This document shows positions 1-8,500 of a DNA stretch of 19,689 bases, piece by piece; within the stretch, counting starts at the first letter, position 1, and the number at the start of each line of letters is the position of its first letter. Source of the stretch: CAWACC01 sp964390695 (GTDB lineage: Bacteria; Chlamydiota; Chlamydiia; Chlamydiales; Parachlamydiaceae); assembly GCA_964390695.1 (NCBI GenBank), contig CAYMKI010000045.1, forward strand, positions 1 to 19,689, given 5' to 3'. The position numbers and the translations under genes are program-made. The notes below the pieces were generated by a model that saw only the letters and a program-made list of their open reading frames with translations, made no database searches and was not told where the DNA came from.

Positions 1-24
1 ATTGTGCGCTTCGCGCGCAATTTT
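1..24 (+). terminator. Terminator-like hairpin at left edge
   Basis: Positions 1-9 (ATTGTGCGC) pair with 13-21 (GCGCGCAAT) around a 3-nt loop, with one G-T wobble. A T run (21-24) follows. It would end transcription of a plus-strand gene lying left of the window. With A residues on the other side it could also serve the minus-strand operon that ends at 212. The T run is short, so this is a probable rather than certain terminator. Confidence 0.5.
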
Positions 25-50
25 AAGTTGTTGCTTCTTAAGCCTTTACT

Positions 51-77
51 CCGCGCCTCCGCGCCCTCTGCGTTGAA
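51..77. repeat. Short GC-rich quasi-tandem element
   Basis: The stretch is built of near-repeating units CCGCGCCT, CCGCGCCCT and CTGCGTTG. It resembles a non-coding motif (read on the other strand as AACGCAGAGGGCGCGGAGG) that I recall scattered between genes in many unrelated bacterial genomes. It is clearly richer in GC than the flanking sequence from 85 to 180. There is one copy in this window. Its function is unknown, and its recognition rests on memory, not on a search. Confidence 0.35.
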
Positions 78-211
78 CTTGAAGCAATAAGGATATCTTA
101 TATTTAATTTTCTAATAAAATGGGTAATGACAAGGGCGTAAGCCTGTGGTACAGATAATCATTTAACTCTGGGCTATCCTCTTCCGCTCCATTCAGGGGC
201 TTGTGAATTTC

Positions 212-706
212 TTAGCGCGGAGCATCTGCTTGTTCGCGCAGCTTTTTTTCTGTGTATAATTGTATCGCCACCGGAGCCAAGCTGCATAGCAGTCCTCTAA
301 AAAAGGTATAGTCAGCCGATGAGCCACCACCCCATAGGGGTTGAAATAGAGCCGGAACAAAGGCGTCAAGAGTTTGCATAGAGGGAGGTCCTAAGTATAG
401 GGTCATAAAGACAGGGCCCGTGATTTCCATAATGATGAGCGCATAAGCAAGTATATCGGCAGTCCTATCGCTAATGGTTTTATTTTCGCCTATCCTCGGA
501 TTTATATATTTGACAATTGGTTTTATTGCGTAGTTGTGCTCTAAGATAGAAGTTAGAGCTTGAAAGCCTCCTAGTTTTGGCCCGACTCCGACCATCCATC
601 CTCCTAATCCTCCCGTCACCAGGGCCGTGATGCGATAATGCTGTTGGGCCTGTTCGGCAACACTTTTAAATAGAGTAATGCTAGAATTTAACGCTTGAAC
701 GACCAT
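212..706 (-). CDS. Small membrane protein of unknown function
   Basis: I do not recognise a family. The predicted 164-residue protein has about three hydrophobic segments (roughly residues 27-47, 84-106 and 135-151), separated by short polar or Gly-rich loops, and ends in a charged tail (EKKLREQADAPR). It is probably an inner-membrane protein. The ATG at 706 is preferred because GGGGG (714-718) sits 7 nt upstream on the minus strand. A TTG at 739 would add 11 residues but has no ribosome binding site and overlaps the previous gene. It is the last gene of the scpA-scpB-peptidase operon, starting about 20 nt after the peptidase stop. It could partner the secreted peptidase, but only position supports this. 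Confidence 0.7.
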   Translation of the reverse strand: MVVQALNSSITLFKSVAEQAQQHYRITALVTGGLGGWMVGVGPKLGGFQALTSILEHNYAIKPIVKYINPRIGENKTISDRTADILAYALIIMEITGPVFMTLYLGPPSMQTLDAFVPALFQPLWGGGSSADYTFFRGLLCSLAPVAIQLYTEKKLREQADAPR

Positions 707-725
707 TTGTATACCCCCATAAAAT

Positions 726-1721
726 TTATTTGCGCTCAAAGATATAGGCGAGGCCCCTGCGTCTTTTCCAGGCGGTGATAAAATCTTGCAGAGGATAGGC
801 TATAGAGGTCTCTTCATCCTCTGCAAAGGCAGGATCCATGCATAAAACTTCTTGGGTATCCGGAGCATAGCCTCTGACCACCAGCAAATGCCCTGACTGG
901 TAGGGCAATGCGCTGCCTGCTAAAGGGCCTCGAATGCTGACAATCACCGGATAGCCTTTCGATAGTCGCTCCAATATATGCTCAAAGGAGGTCAATCTGG
1001 TTACATAGCATTGCCAGGGAGCTTTCAGGTAATGTGCTGCTTGGGCAGTATTCAAGATCCAATTTCCATAGATGTCAAAGGCTGTATCGATGACCTCATT
1101 GGCAAATGACAAGGGGTGTGGTAAGGGAGATTGCGATAAAAATTGCAGCACGGCGGTGGTGGAAGTCGGAGAACATAAGCGTGTATTACGAGCATCCTGC
1201 AAAGCCATCTGAGATATTTTAGGCACATCTAGATGCAGATGGTCCGGACAGTTGGCCGGTATGGAATCTAGGACTGCATGCCTCTTGAGATCTGTGGCGC
1301 AGGCATGGATGCCTCGAAAGCCTTGTAGATCTGCCCTATTTTGGGCTTCAACCCAAACTCTAAAACCTGTCGCCTGGATGCCATTAAGGCATTCCAGTGA
1401 GTCTTGATAGGTTTTTATATGCCATTCCGTGTTTTCCTGTTGGAAAGTATGCTGGTCTTTGGTGCTCCATGCGGCATAGTCTAGCCAAGGCGACCACTGA
1501 TCCGTGAGAACACTTAAGCGCAGCAGGTAAGCTCCCGTAGAGGGTCTTTGTGCATCCCAAGAGACGATCAGTTCGTCAAAAGGCGAAGGAGTGATTTTTT
1601 CCCAGATGAAGGATGGGCTCCTTATCTCCGCATAGGATAGAAGACAGTGATATTGTTCAGTGTAGCAGCCTTGAGAGGAGGTAAACATCATAATTAATGT
1701 GCATATAACTTGTTTCAACAA
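726..1721 (-). CDS. Secreted C39-like cysteine peptidase
   Basis: The 331-residue protein has a short N-terminal hydrophobic segment (residues 4-18, ending SSQG) that fits a signal peptide. It is followed by a beta-rich region (about 45-130, with VSWDA and W-rich strands as in Fn3-like modules), then a papain-fold C39-like domain. Visible catalytic candidates are Cys183 in RLCSPTSTTAVL, His278 in SGHLLVVRGY and Asp296 in MDPAF, the order and spacing expected for Peptidase_C39_2 proteins. The target is unknown, but an extracytoplasmic peptide or cell-envelope substrate is likely. Unlike bacteriocin-exporter C39 domains, no ABC transporter is attached. The start is a TTG at 1721 (a second TTG follows directly) without a clear ribosome binding site. 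Internal ATGs at residues 11-12 would remove the signal peptide. It begins 18 nt after scpB and is probably cotranscribed. Confidence 0.82.
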   Translation of the reverse strand: MLKQVICTLIMMFTSSQGCYTEQYHCLLSYAEIRSPSFIWEKITPSPFDELIVSWDAQRPSTGAYLLRLSVLTDQWSPWLDYAAWSTKDQHTFQQENTEWHIKTYQDSLECLNGIQATGFRVWVEAQNRADLQGFRGIHACATDLKRHAVLDSIPANCPDHLHLDVPKISQMALQDARNTRLCSPTSTTAVLQFLSQSPLPHPLSFANEVIDTAFDIYGNWILNTAQAAHYLKAPWQCYVTRLTSFEHILERLSKGYPVIVSIRGPLAGSALPYQSGHLLVVRGYAPDTQEVLCMDPAFAEDEETSIAYPLQDFITAWKRRRGLAYIFERK

Positions 1722-1739
1722 GTGTTAGAGATACTCTTT

Positions 1740-2384
1740 CTAGATTTTCTCGTGAAATTTAGGCAAGGCACTCAGGTCTTTCAAACCAAAATGAGTCAAA
1801 AAAGTTTTGGTGATGCCATACAAGGTAGGCCTGCCCGGGGCCTCTAATTTTCCAGTAGCTTCAATCAATCCCCTCTCCAACAGATTTTGCAATGTACCGG
1901 ATGAATCCACACCTCGGATGGCCTCAATTTGCGGCTTGGTGATCGGCTGGCGGTAGGCGATGATGGCTAAAACTTCTGTGGCTGCCGGCGACAATTTTTC
2001 ATGGCGTCTATTGCGGTAAAGGCTGTCGATATAAGCACTGTAGTCTTTAAGAGTGATCAGAATAAAACCTTGGGCGACCTCTTCAATTTTGAAGGCGCGC
2101 TGCTGCTGGATATATTCTTCTTGAAGCTCTTCGATCAAACGGCGCAGGCTGCGGGGTTTTAAGGGATAGTCCACCTCGAGAATTTCGCGTATCTTGGTAA
2201 AAGGCAAGGGTTCATTGCTGACAAACAGTAAAGCTTCAATGATACGTTTGACCTGAAAATCGGAGGCGGCATCGTGTTCAATGCCCGGTTCGATGCTGGA
2301 ATCGCAGTGTCTGTCGGATTCCATCTGATTTAGAAGCGAAGCGGTCTCCACTTCTTGCGGAAATAAATTGATTTCTTTTTTCAT
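1740..2384 (-). CDS. scpB: Segregation and condensation protein B
   Basis: ScpB is the winged-helix kleisin-associated subunit of the bacterial SMC-ScpAB condensin, which compacts and segregates chromosomes in the cytoplasm. The 214-residue product shows the family signature clearly. After a poorly conserved N-terminal 45 residues comes IIEALLFVSNEPLPF (first winged helix). Next are LSPAATEVLAIIAYRQPITK, IEAIRGVDSSGTLQNLLERG and the APGRPTLYGITKTFLTHFGL motif near the C terminus (second winged helix). The ATG at 2384 overlaps the scpA stop codon (ATGA, 4 nt), which points to translational coupling and equal supply of both subunits. The length is normal for the family. Nothing is missing. Confidence 0.97.
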   Translation of the reverse strand: MKKEINLFPQEVETASLLNQMESDRHCDSSIEPGIEHDAASDFQVKRIIEALLFVSNEPLPFTKIREILEVDYPLKPRSLRRLIEELQEEYIQQQRAFKIEEVAQGFILITLKDYSAYIDSLYRNRRHEKLSPAATEVLAIIAYRQPITKPQIEAIRGVDSSGTLQNLLERGLIEATGKLEAPGRPTLYGITKTFLTHFGLKDLSALPKFHEKI

Positions 2385-3103
2385 TTACGGCAGATCATTA
2401 TGCATAAAGGTTCATATGAGTTTTTATAGACAGAGAGTTCACCCATTTTCATTAGCTCCAGCAGAGCCAAAAAAGTCACCACCAGCTCGGCGCGGGACAT
2501 AGAACTTGTAAACAACTCTTCAAATTTTATTGGGCCACTGGATTGCAAGCATAGGCGGATATAGGCTATTTTATCCGAGACTTTCCAAGACTCATCAGCC
2601 ACATGTCCCACTTGCCGGCTGGCTTTTGCGACGATTTGCTGAAATACGGAAGCTAAATCCTCCAAAGACAAATGGTCTACACCCAGCTGTTTTTTGGCCG
2701 CGGGAACGGGATCGGTACCGCGGAAATAATGAAAACTTTGTTGATGCTCTAAATGGGAGAGCTCTTTGGCCATCTGTTTAAAACGGCAGTAATCGATCAG
2801 CTGTGGAATGATATTCCAGTCTAGCTCGGCATCGAGTTCCTCTGGATTTTCATTTTTTTCGTCGGCGGGAAGGAGTTGCTTGCTTTTCCACCACAGCAAC
2901 GAAGAGGTGGTGCCGATAAACTCCGCGCCTTCATCGATGAAGTCGGGGTTGGGTTCGGGATATTTTCCCAAAAACTGGTGAATAAGCTGTTTTAAAGGAA
3001 CGTCGGTGATTTCAATTTCCGATTTTTGCACCAGTTGAAACAAAAAATTCAACTTACCTTCAAAATGCTCTAAAATATAAATATCCGATTTGGCCTTCAT
3101 CAT
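2381..3103 (-). CDS. scpA: Segregation and condensation protein A (kleisin)
   Basis: ScpA is the kleisin that bridges the SMC head domains and binds ScpB. The N-terminal signature FEGKLNFLFQLVQKSEIEIT matches the family FEGPLDLLLxLIxKxEIDI, although the usual Gly-Pro-Leu is Gly-Lys-Leu here. ITDVPLKQL and FIGTTSSLLWWKSKQLLP follow as expected, and a C-terminal winged-helix segment (FEELFTSSMSRAELVVTFLALLELMKMGEL) precedes the stop. I choose the ATG at 3103 (241 residues), a second ATG follows at 3100. The reading frame stays open to a GTG at 3205, but those extra 34 residues do not resemble ScpA and would cover the likely promoter. No strong ribosome binding site is visible. It is the first gene of the four-gene minus-strand operon. 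Confidence 0.95.
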   Translation of the reverse strand: MMKAKSDIYILEHFEGKLNFLFQLVQKSEIEITDVPLKQLIHQFLGKYPEPNPDFIDEGAEFIGTTSSLLWWKSKQLLPADEKNENPEELDAELDWNIIPQLIDYCRFKQMAKELSHLEHQQSFHYFRGTDPVPAAKKQLGVDHLSLEDLASVFQQIVAKASRQVGHVADESWKVSDKIAYIRLCLQSSGPIKFEELFTSSMSRAELVVTFLALLELMKMGELSVYKNSYEPLCIMICRK

Positions 3104-3133
3104 ATCAACTTTAGCTGATCCCTCAAAGCACGC

Positions 3134-3163
3134 AATATAGCCTGTTAGGTATATTGATTTCAA
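3134..3163 (-). promoter_or_regulatory. Candidate sigma-70-type promoter of scpA operon
   Basis: On the minus strand TTGAAA (3163-3158) is followed after 18 nt by TATATT (3139-3134). The predicted start, near 3127, lies about 24 nt before the scpA ATG at 3103. The boxes match the consensus well, but the region is AT-rich and chance matches occur. Confidence 0.4.
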
Positions 3164-3298
3164 GCGGAACTCATGAGTTGCAGCAGCTCCCCCTAAAAAA
3201 ATCACAAGCCACAGAATGAGGCGAAAAATAGTAGCCTAGGCAAAAGTAATCCCAAAGTGGTTACGCACCCAGAGAATAAGAGGATTTAGCCTAAGCTG

Positions 3299-3340
3299 TT
3301 GACAAGTTGTTCAGATATAAATCTGTTGATATAATATAAT
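3299..3340 (+). promoter_or_regulatory. Candidate promoter of the prc/tsp gene
   Basis: Two overlapping TATAAT boxes occur at 3330-3335 and 3335-3340. TTGTTC at 3307-3312 lies 17 nt before the first. A perfect TTGACA at 3299-3304 is also present, but its spacing (25 nt) is too long to pair with that box. Transcription would start near 3342-3347, leaving a leader of about 40 nt before the ATG at 3385. Confidence 0.4.
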
Positions 3341-3384
3341 TAGAGATAGTAATTAATAAATAGAAGTGTAAATTAGGTGAAAAA

Positions 3385-5460
3385 ATGAAAGTCTATAAGG
3401 TAGTCCATCTGTTCTTAGCATATTTATTGATTCTAGGAACATTTATCCATGCCGAAGAAATTGAAAGGCTAAAAACTTCCGACATCCATAAGATCATGCA
3501 GCAGATCCTCGCGCAGCATTTGGGCGAAAAAAGCATGAACGAAAAGGTGATCAAACAAGGCATGAAGATCTACATCAACCAGTTTGACCCATTTAGGATC
3601 TATCTTTTGGACGAAGAAGTAAAACCCTATATCGATCCATCTCCGACGCAACTTGCCCAAGATGTGGATGAATATACTAAAGGACAATATAATACCTTTA
3701 AGCAGCTGAATGATGTCATCCAAAAAGCCATCGTACGCGCTAGGCAGATCAGAGAAGCTGTAGAAAAAGATCCTGCAGTGATTTCATCCAGTCCAAATCC
3801 CTCAGCCAGCGCCAGTTTTTTTCAAGATCCTGACCTAAAGTTATCTTTTGCTAAAAATCCCGCAGAGTTGCATAAACGCATTCAAAATCACATCCAAAGT
3901 TATATTGCTGAGGAAAAAAAGAAATATGGTGCCGATAAAATCAATAAGAACATGACGAAGACTTTATTGGTGTACAATAAATACTTTGAAAATATTGAAA
4001 ATGGCTATTTGTTCGTAAATGCGGAGGGACAGCCCCTCTCTGCTGCACAGCAGGAGAGCTTATTTACCTTGCATGTTCTGAAAGCTTTGGCAGGAAGTTT
4101 GGATGCGCATACTACCTTCTACAATAAAGCCGAAGCTTACGATATCAAAGTCCACCTCGAAAAAGGCTTTGAAGGCGTGGGCTTAGTGCTAGAACAGGCG
4201 CCTAACGGCTCGATTATGATCAAAGATGTCATCGAAGGAGGGCCGGCTGCCAAGGAAGGTCATATCAAGCCTCGCGATCAGCTCCTCTCAGTAGATCGCA
4301 AGTCTCTGGAAAACAAATCTTTGCAAGAGGTAATGGAGCTGTTGCGAGGTAAGAAAGGCACGAGCGTAGCTCTAGAACTTAAACGAAAAAATGCCGACGC
4401 CCAGAATTCCGATGCCGATACTTACCAAGTCAGTTTGATGCGCGAGGAAATTACCTTGAATGATGACAGGGCCAAGTACACCTACGAAAATTTTGGCGAT
4501 GGGATTATCGGTAAGATAACGCTCAATTCCTTTTATCAAGGCGACAAAGGTATAAATAGCGCAGCCGATATCAGAAATGCCATCAAGGAACTCAAGCAAA
4601 AAGGAAATTTGAAGGGCCTGATTCTCGATCTCAGGGATAATGGCGGTGGCTTCCTGAGCCAGGCAGTCGATGTGGCAGGTCTGTTTATCACCAATGGTGT
4701 GGTGGTGATCTCGAAATATTCCGATGGTAACGAACACATCTACCGAGACATGGATAACTCTGTCACCTATAATGGCCCATTGGTAGTCCTGACTTCAAAA
4801 GCCACGGCTTCAGCGGCTGAAATCGTCGCGCAGGCTTTGCAAGACTATGGCGTAGCTTTGGTGGTAGGCGATGATAGGACCTACGGCAAGGGTACAATCC
4901 AAAGCCAGACTGTCACCGATGACTCTGCCACGTCATTTTTCAAGGTGACGGTGGGAGAGTATTACACCGTATCCGGCAACACGCCGCAGATCAAAGGCGT
5001 CAAAGCCGATATCGTCGTACCGGGTAAGCTGAGCGAGGAACATATTGGAGAAAAATATCTCGAAAATGCGATTTCGGGCGGCAGCATCCCGCCTGAGTAT
5101 AAAGACGATCTCAAAGACATCGATCCGGGCTTAAAAGGATGGTATTTGCGCTACTACTACGCCACCTTGCAGCCAAAAATCGATAAATGGCGCAATATGC
5201 TTCCCGTCTTGCAAAAGAACAGCCAGTATCGCATAGAACACAATAAAAATTATCAAACGTTTATTCATCAGCTGAAAGGGCTTCCAGATGAAAAAAACGA
5301 TGAGGAAGCGCAGCTCGAGGAAGATACTACAGGAAAAGCTAAAAAAGACTTTGGCGTGGAAGATCTGCAATTGGCAGAAACAGTCAACATAGTCAAAGAT
5401 ATGATCATGTTCAATGCCCGCGAAGGTAATGCTTCGGTGGCATCCGATGGTGGAAAATAG
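3385..5460 (+). CDS. prc: C-terminal processing protease (S41A, Tsp/Prc)
   Basis: This is a periplasmic tail-specific serine protease that trims or degrades proteins from their C termini. Residues 1-23 form a signal peptide (cleavage expected after IHA). A helical N-terminal domain follows (about 25-240), then a PDZ domain (about 262-335, GFEGVGLVLE onwards) and the S41 catalytic core (about 365-550). The core includes DLRDNGGGFLSQAVDVAG (414-431). The catalytic residues are Ser476 in TASAAEI and Lys502 in TYGKGTIQ, with Gln506 four residues on. The Ser-Lys interval is 26 residues, one more than in E. coli Prc and matching what I recall of chlamydial CT441 (Ser455-Lys481-Gln485). A charged C-terminal region (560-691) is typical of the Prc subgroup, and 691 residues is normal length. 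AGGTG lies 6 nt before the ATG. It is monocistronic, divergent from scpA. Confidence 0.95.
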   Translation: MKVYKVVHLFLAYLLILGTFIHAEEIERLKTSDIHKIMQQILAQHLGEKSMNEKVIKQGMKIYINQFDPFRIYLLDEEVKPYIDPSPTQLAQDVDEYTKGQYNTFKQLNDVIQKAIVRARQIREAVEKDPAVISSSPNPSASASFFQDPDLKLSFAKNPAELHKRIQNHIQSYIAEEKKKYGADKINKNMTKTLLVYNKYFENIENGYLFVNAEGQPLSAAQQESLFTLHVLKALAGSLDAHTTFYNKAEAYDIKVHLEKGFEGVGLVLEQAPNGSIMIKDVIEGGPAAKEGHIKPRDQLLSVDRKSLENKSLQEVMELLRGKKGTSVALELKRKNADAQNSDADTYQVSLMREEITLNDDRAKYTYENFGDGIIGKITLNSFYQGDKGINSAADIRNAIKELKQKGNLKGLILDLRDNGGGFLSQAVDVAGLFITNGVVVISKYSDGNEHIYRDMDNSVTYNGPLVVLTSKATASAAEIVAQALQDYGVALVVGDDRTYGKGTIQSQTVTDDSATSFFKVTVGEYYTVSGNTPQIKGVKADIVVPGKLSEEHIGEKYLENAISGGSIPPEYKDDLKDIDPGLKGWYLRYYYATLQPKIDKWRNMLPVLQKNSQYRIEHNKNYQTFIHQLKGLPDEKNDEEAQLEEDTTGKAKKDFGVEDLQLAETVNIVKDMIMFNAREGNASVASDGGK

Positions 5461-5470
5461 CTTAGACATC

Positions 5471-5519
5471 ATCGCGGCAGAGAGGAAGTGTTGGTTTGTA
5501 CGGATCCTCTTGCCGCGAT
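5471..5519. terminator. Bidirectional hairpin between convergent genes
   Basis: Positions 5471-5486 (ATCGCGGCAGAGAGGA) pair with 5505-5519 (TCCTCTTGCCGCGAT), giving about 15 base pairs with one bulged base and an 18-nt loop. It lies between the stop of the protease gene (5460) and the stop of the giant minus-strand gene (5537), where a shared terminator is expected. No good T run follows on either strand, so the efficiency of intrinsic termination is uncertain. Confidence 0.65.
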
Positions 5520-5536
5520 AAGCTGACAATCTGATC

Positions 5537-8500
5537 TTAAAATTCAGCAAACAGCTTTTGCAGCGGGCTATCTTGGTAGCGGTTGGTCTTTATAGGGTAG
5601 CCTTTGAGGATATAGTCGATGAAGAGCTTTTGCATCTTGTCTGTTCCTTGCACTTTGAACCACTGTTTTAAAAGATCGATTTCTTCTTTAGAATACTGGG
5701 ACTCTCCGTTCAGAAATTTAAGTTTCACGATCTTGAACTGTTGGTCCAGTGTGAGCTTTTTACCCGGATCATTAAATCCCATAGTTATATTGTAGTATTC
5801 GGGACTCTCGCGGTACTTAGTAGCTTCTTCTTGGCTCATCAAGGTAACTTCAGAGCCTTTTACCAATAGGTGATGGAAATCTGTGCGATGCGAGCCAAGC
5901 AAAGTAAAGCATGTTTTCTCTTTAGCCTCATCATTCATATGCCATTGCAGCATATTGATAGACAAGCGAATGCCTTCAAAGGCGCTAGAGTAGCCATTCA
6001 AGACTTTATCTTGCGCTAAGTAGGATTTTAACGGAAAAGTCGGACAATGATTTAAGCGTACATTATAAACATTGCCTGAAGCACCTCCGGAGCTTGCTTT
6101 TTTTACAGCTTCAACCACCTCGCCAAAGGAGAGGTAGTCTTTTAAGGTGTCAGAATTTACATAAGTCAGCTTGGTTCCTTCACTGCCTGCTCCTTTTTGC
6201 TCTTCTAATTGTGTTTTTGTTTCCTTTTCCGTTTCGGTCTGGGTTTGTTTTTCGGTCTCCTCTTGAGCCTCCTGTTCCATCTCGACGGTTTGATCGTTTT
6301 CTATTTCTTTGGAAGGCACTTTCAATTTTGCCGGCAGGTTATCTTGGATGTGGTTGGCGATCTTGTCCACTTCTTCCAGGCAGGCTTTTTCCGTGAAGCC
6401 TATCTGCGCCAGCCATGGCATCTTCACAAAGAGGTCTTGGAGGACTGCTTTGCATTGTTGTGTGTCTTGTTTTAACACTTCAAAACTATCTTTTTCAGTA
6501 GATAGTTTTCCATAGAGTTCTTTGGAGCTAAAGCATGCCGGTTTTATCCAGGAGGATTGCAGATAGTAAAATGCTTGCGAGCGCGCTTTTGGGGTTAACT
6601 TTTCGCTCATTAGAGCGGACAGCATGATTTGTTGTGTCAGGTTGGCAAACTCCTCTTTCAATCCTTTGTAGTTGTCCAGCCCCTGCTGCTTGCCTTGATT
6701 GGCTATCACAAATTTCAAGATGGCTTCCAACTGGATGGGGGTGTCTTCGTTGAGCTGCAGCTTTTGGCGGATGATGCCGGCGACTTCATCCGTAACCAGG
6801 AATCTGACCTTTTGGGATTTATCCAGACCCCGCAGACGCCAGGCGGCTTGCAATAGGTCCCGCAAGAGCATGTTGCGCCCGATGGTGACTAGGCTGATTG
6901 CATCCAACTTCTGGACGACGTCTGCACCTGTCGTGTGGCTTTGGTCCAGGAAGGTCAGCCGCTCTTCCGCAGCTTTTTTGGAGTGATCCAAGGGCATATC
7001 TTTGGTTTGATTGGTCAGAGTTTTGCCGTGCTCGCTATAGAAAGCCACCTCTTTCCCATGCATTCCCGCAATAGCATGGGCAATCTCGCGGTTGCTGCCT
7101 TCTTTAAAGTATCCTCCCGCATCGCTGATCATATCATAGCCAACGCCTTGGTCTTGCAGTTGTTTGAGCATGTCTAGTGTGGAGCCTGCTCTGATGCAAA
7201 CTGCATTCGTGCGGCTGTGTTCCCAAAGTAGTGCCAGTGTTTTAGCATCCGTGCCGACTGCAGGTTCAGGCTGCAGCTTATGGTGCATGCTCATGCCATT
7301 CCATAATGTGCCTGTGAAGCCTGAGGGATGGTTGAACAGCTCTACTAGATTATGCGGATTGCAGCTGAGCTTGCTTTCAAATTGTTCCATTTGCGGCAGG
7401 ATCACCTGGGAGACAAAAGCCAGCTTGGCATGCGGATTGGCGTTAATGGCATCGACCAGTTCATTTAGGTTAACGGGTTTGTAGTTGAAGAGAGGCATAT
7501 CTATGTGACCTTTTAAGCGGGCAAAGGTCTTTGCGGCTTGGGTGTCTTTGATCTGCATCTTACCTCCACCGGCAGCGACTTCTCGCAGGGCTTTTTCTTG
7601 CAGGCGTTTTATTTGTTTTTCTATACGCTCTTTATGGATACCTTTCTTCATATAGGATTGGAAGGTATAGTTCATGGTAATATGCGGGTTGGCAAACAGC
7701 GATCCCGTATTGGGGATATTGGCAGCGGCAAAGGGAATCGCTAGGACCCCTTCGGCTTTTTCATCTACGCCATATTTGACATCGCAAATCTGCGTCAAAG
7801 TATAAGGCAGCAGGTGTGAAATTTGTTCTCCCGCCAGAGCAACGACATCCTGCACATCCTCATCCAAGCTGTCGAAAAACTTTTGGGCCGTCTCAATATG
7901 GTCTTTATCCCGGCATAGATAATGCAAGAGATGCATGCGGTCGGCCTCTTTTAAATTTGCAATGAGCGCTTGCATCTTATCGGTCAGCGCTTTGGATTCA
8001 AAGGCCATCGTGCCCAGTCGGACGATGCACGCTTCGGCCAGAGGTTTTTGCATAGCATTGAAATATAATTCCGAAGTCAGGACGGGTGCCATGGAATTTT
8101 CCGCCGGATCGCTCTCCAGCCGGGCCAGCTTCTTGAACAGAGGGTCCGTGTATATCAGGCTATAAAGTTCGGACAATAGTTCTATCTCAGATGTTTCCGG
8201 CGAGAGCCGTTTGCCCCCGCTGAAGCTGACTTCGTGCAGCACGTTCAGGACCGTATCGGCTTCATCTATGATAGGATGACCGCTATCTTTCAGAAGATCT
8301 AAGATTTTTTGCATGATCCGGAGTTCATCGCTCAGTTCCCGGTTATGGCCGGTGTTGAAATGCTGAGCATATTCTCCGATGAATTTCAAAACCAGGCATT
8401 GCAGGCTCTTGCTGGTCATGATGAGGCATTCTTTGTTTTTTCGCACACTCTCCAGGTCATCCAAGATGCTTTGCAAGGTATCTGCGGTAAAGCGGGTGTT

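Noticed and set aside
1..90. Open frame on the plus strand through the left edge ending with TAA near 88-90.
   Set aside because: It reads through a terminator-like hairpin and a GC-rich repeat, has no start within the window, and its Leu/Arg/Ala-rich product is typical of translated non-coding repeats.
1660..1721. Lipoprotein signal in the C39-like peptidase (Cys19 after SSQG).
   Set aside because: The residues before Cys (SQG) do not satisfy a lipobox, which needs a Leu-type residue at -3. An ordinary signal peptide is more likely.
3104..3205. N-terminal extension of ScpA from a GTG at 3205.
   Set aside because: The extra residues do not resemble ScpA, whose family begins a few residues before FEG, and the extension covers a good promoter-like TTGAAA-18-TATATT.
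4372..4737. Minus-strand open frames within the protease gene.
   Set aside because: They are antisense shadows of a strongly conserved S41 catalytic region.
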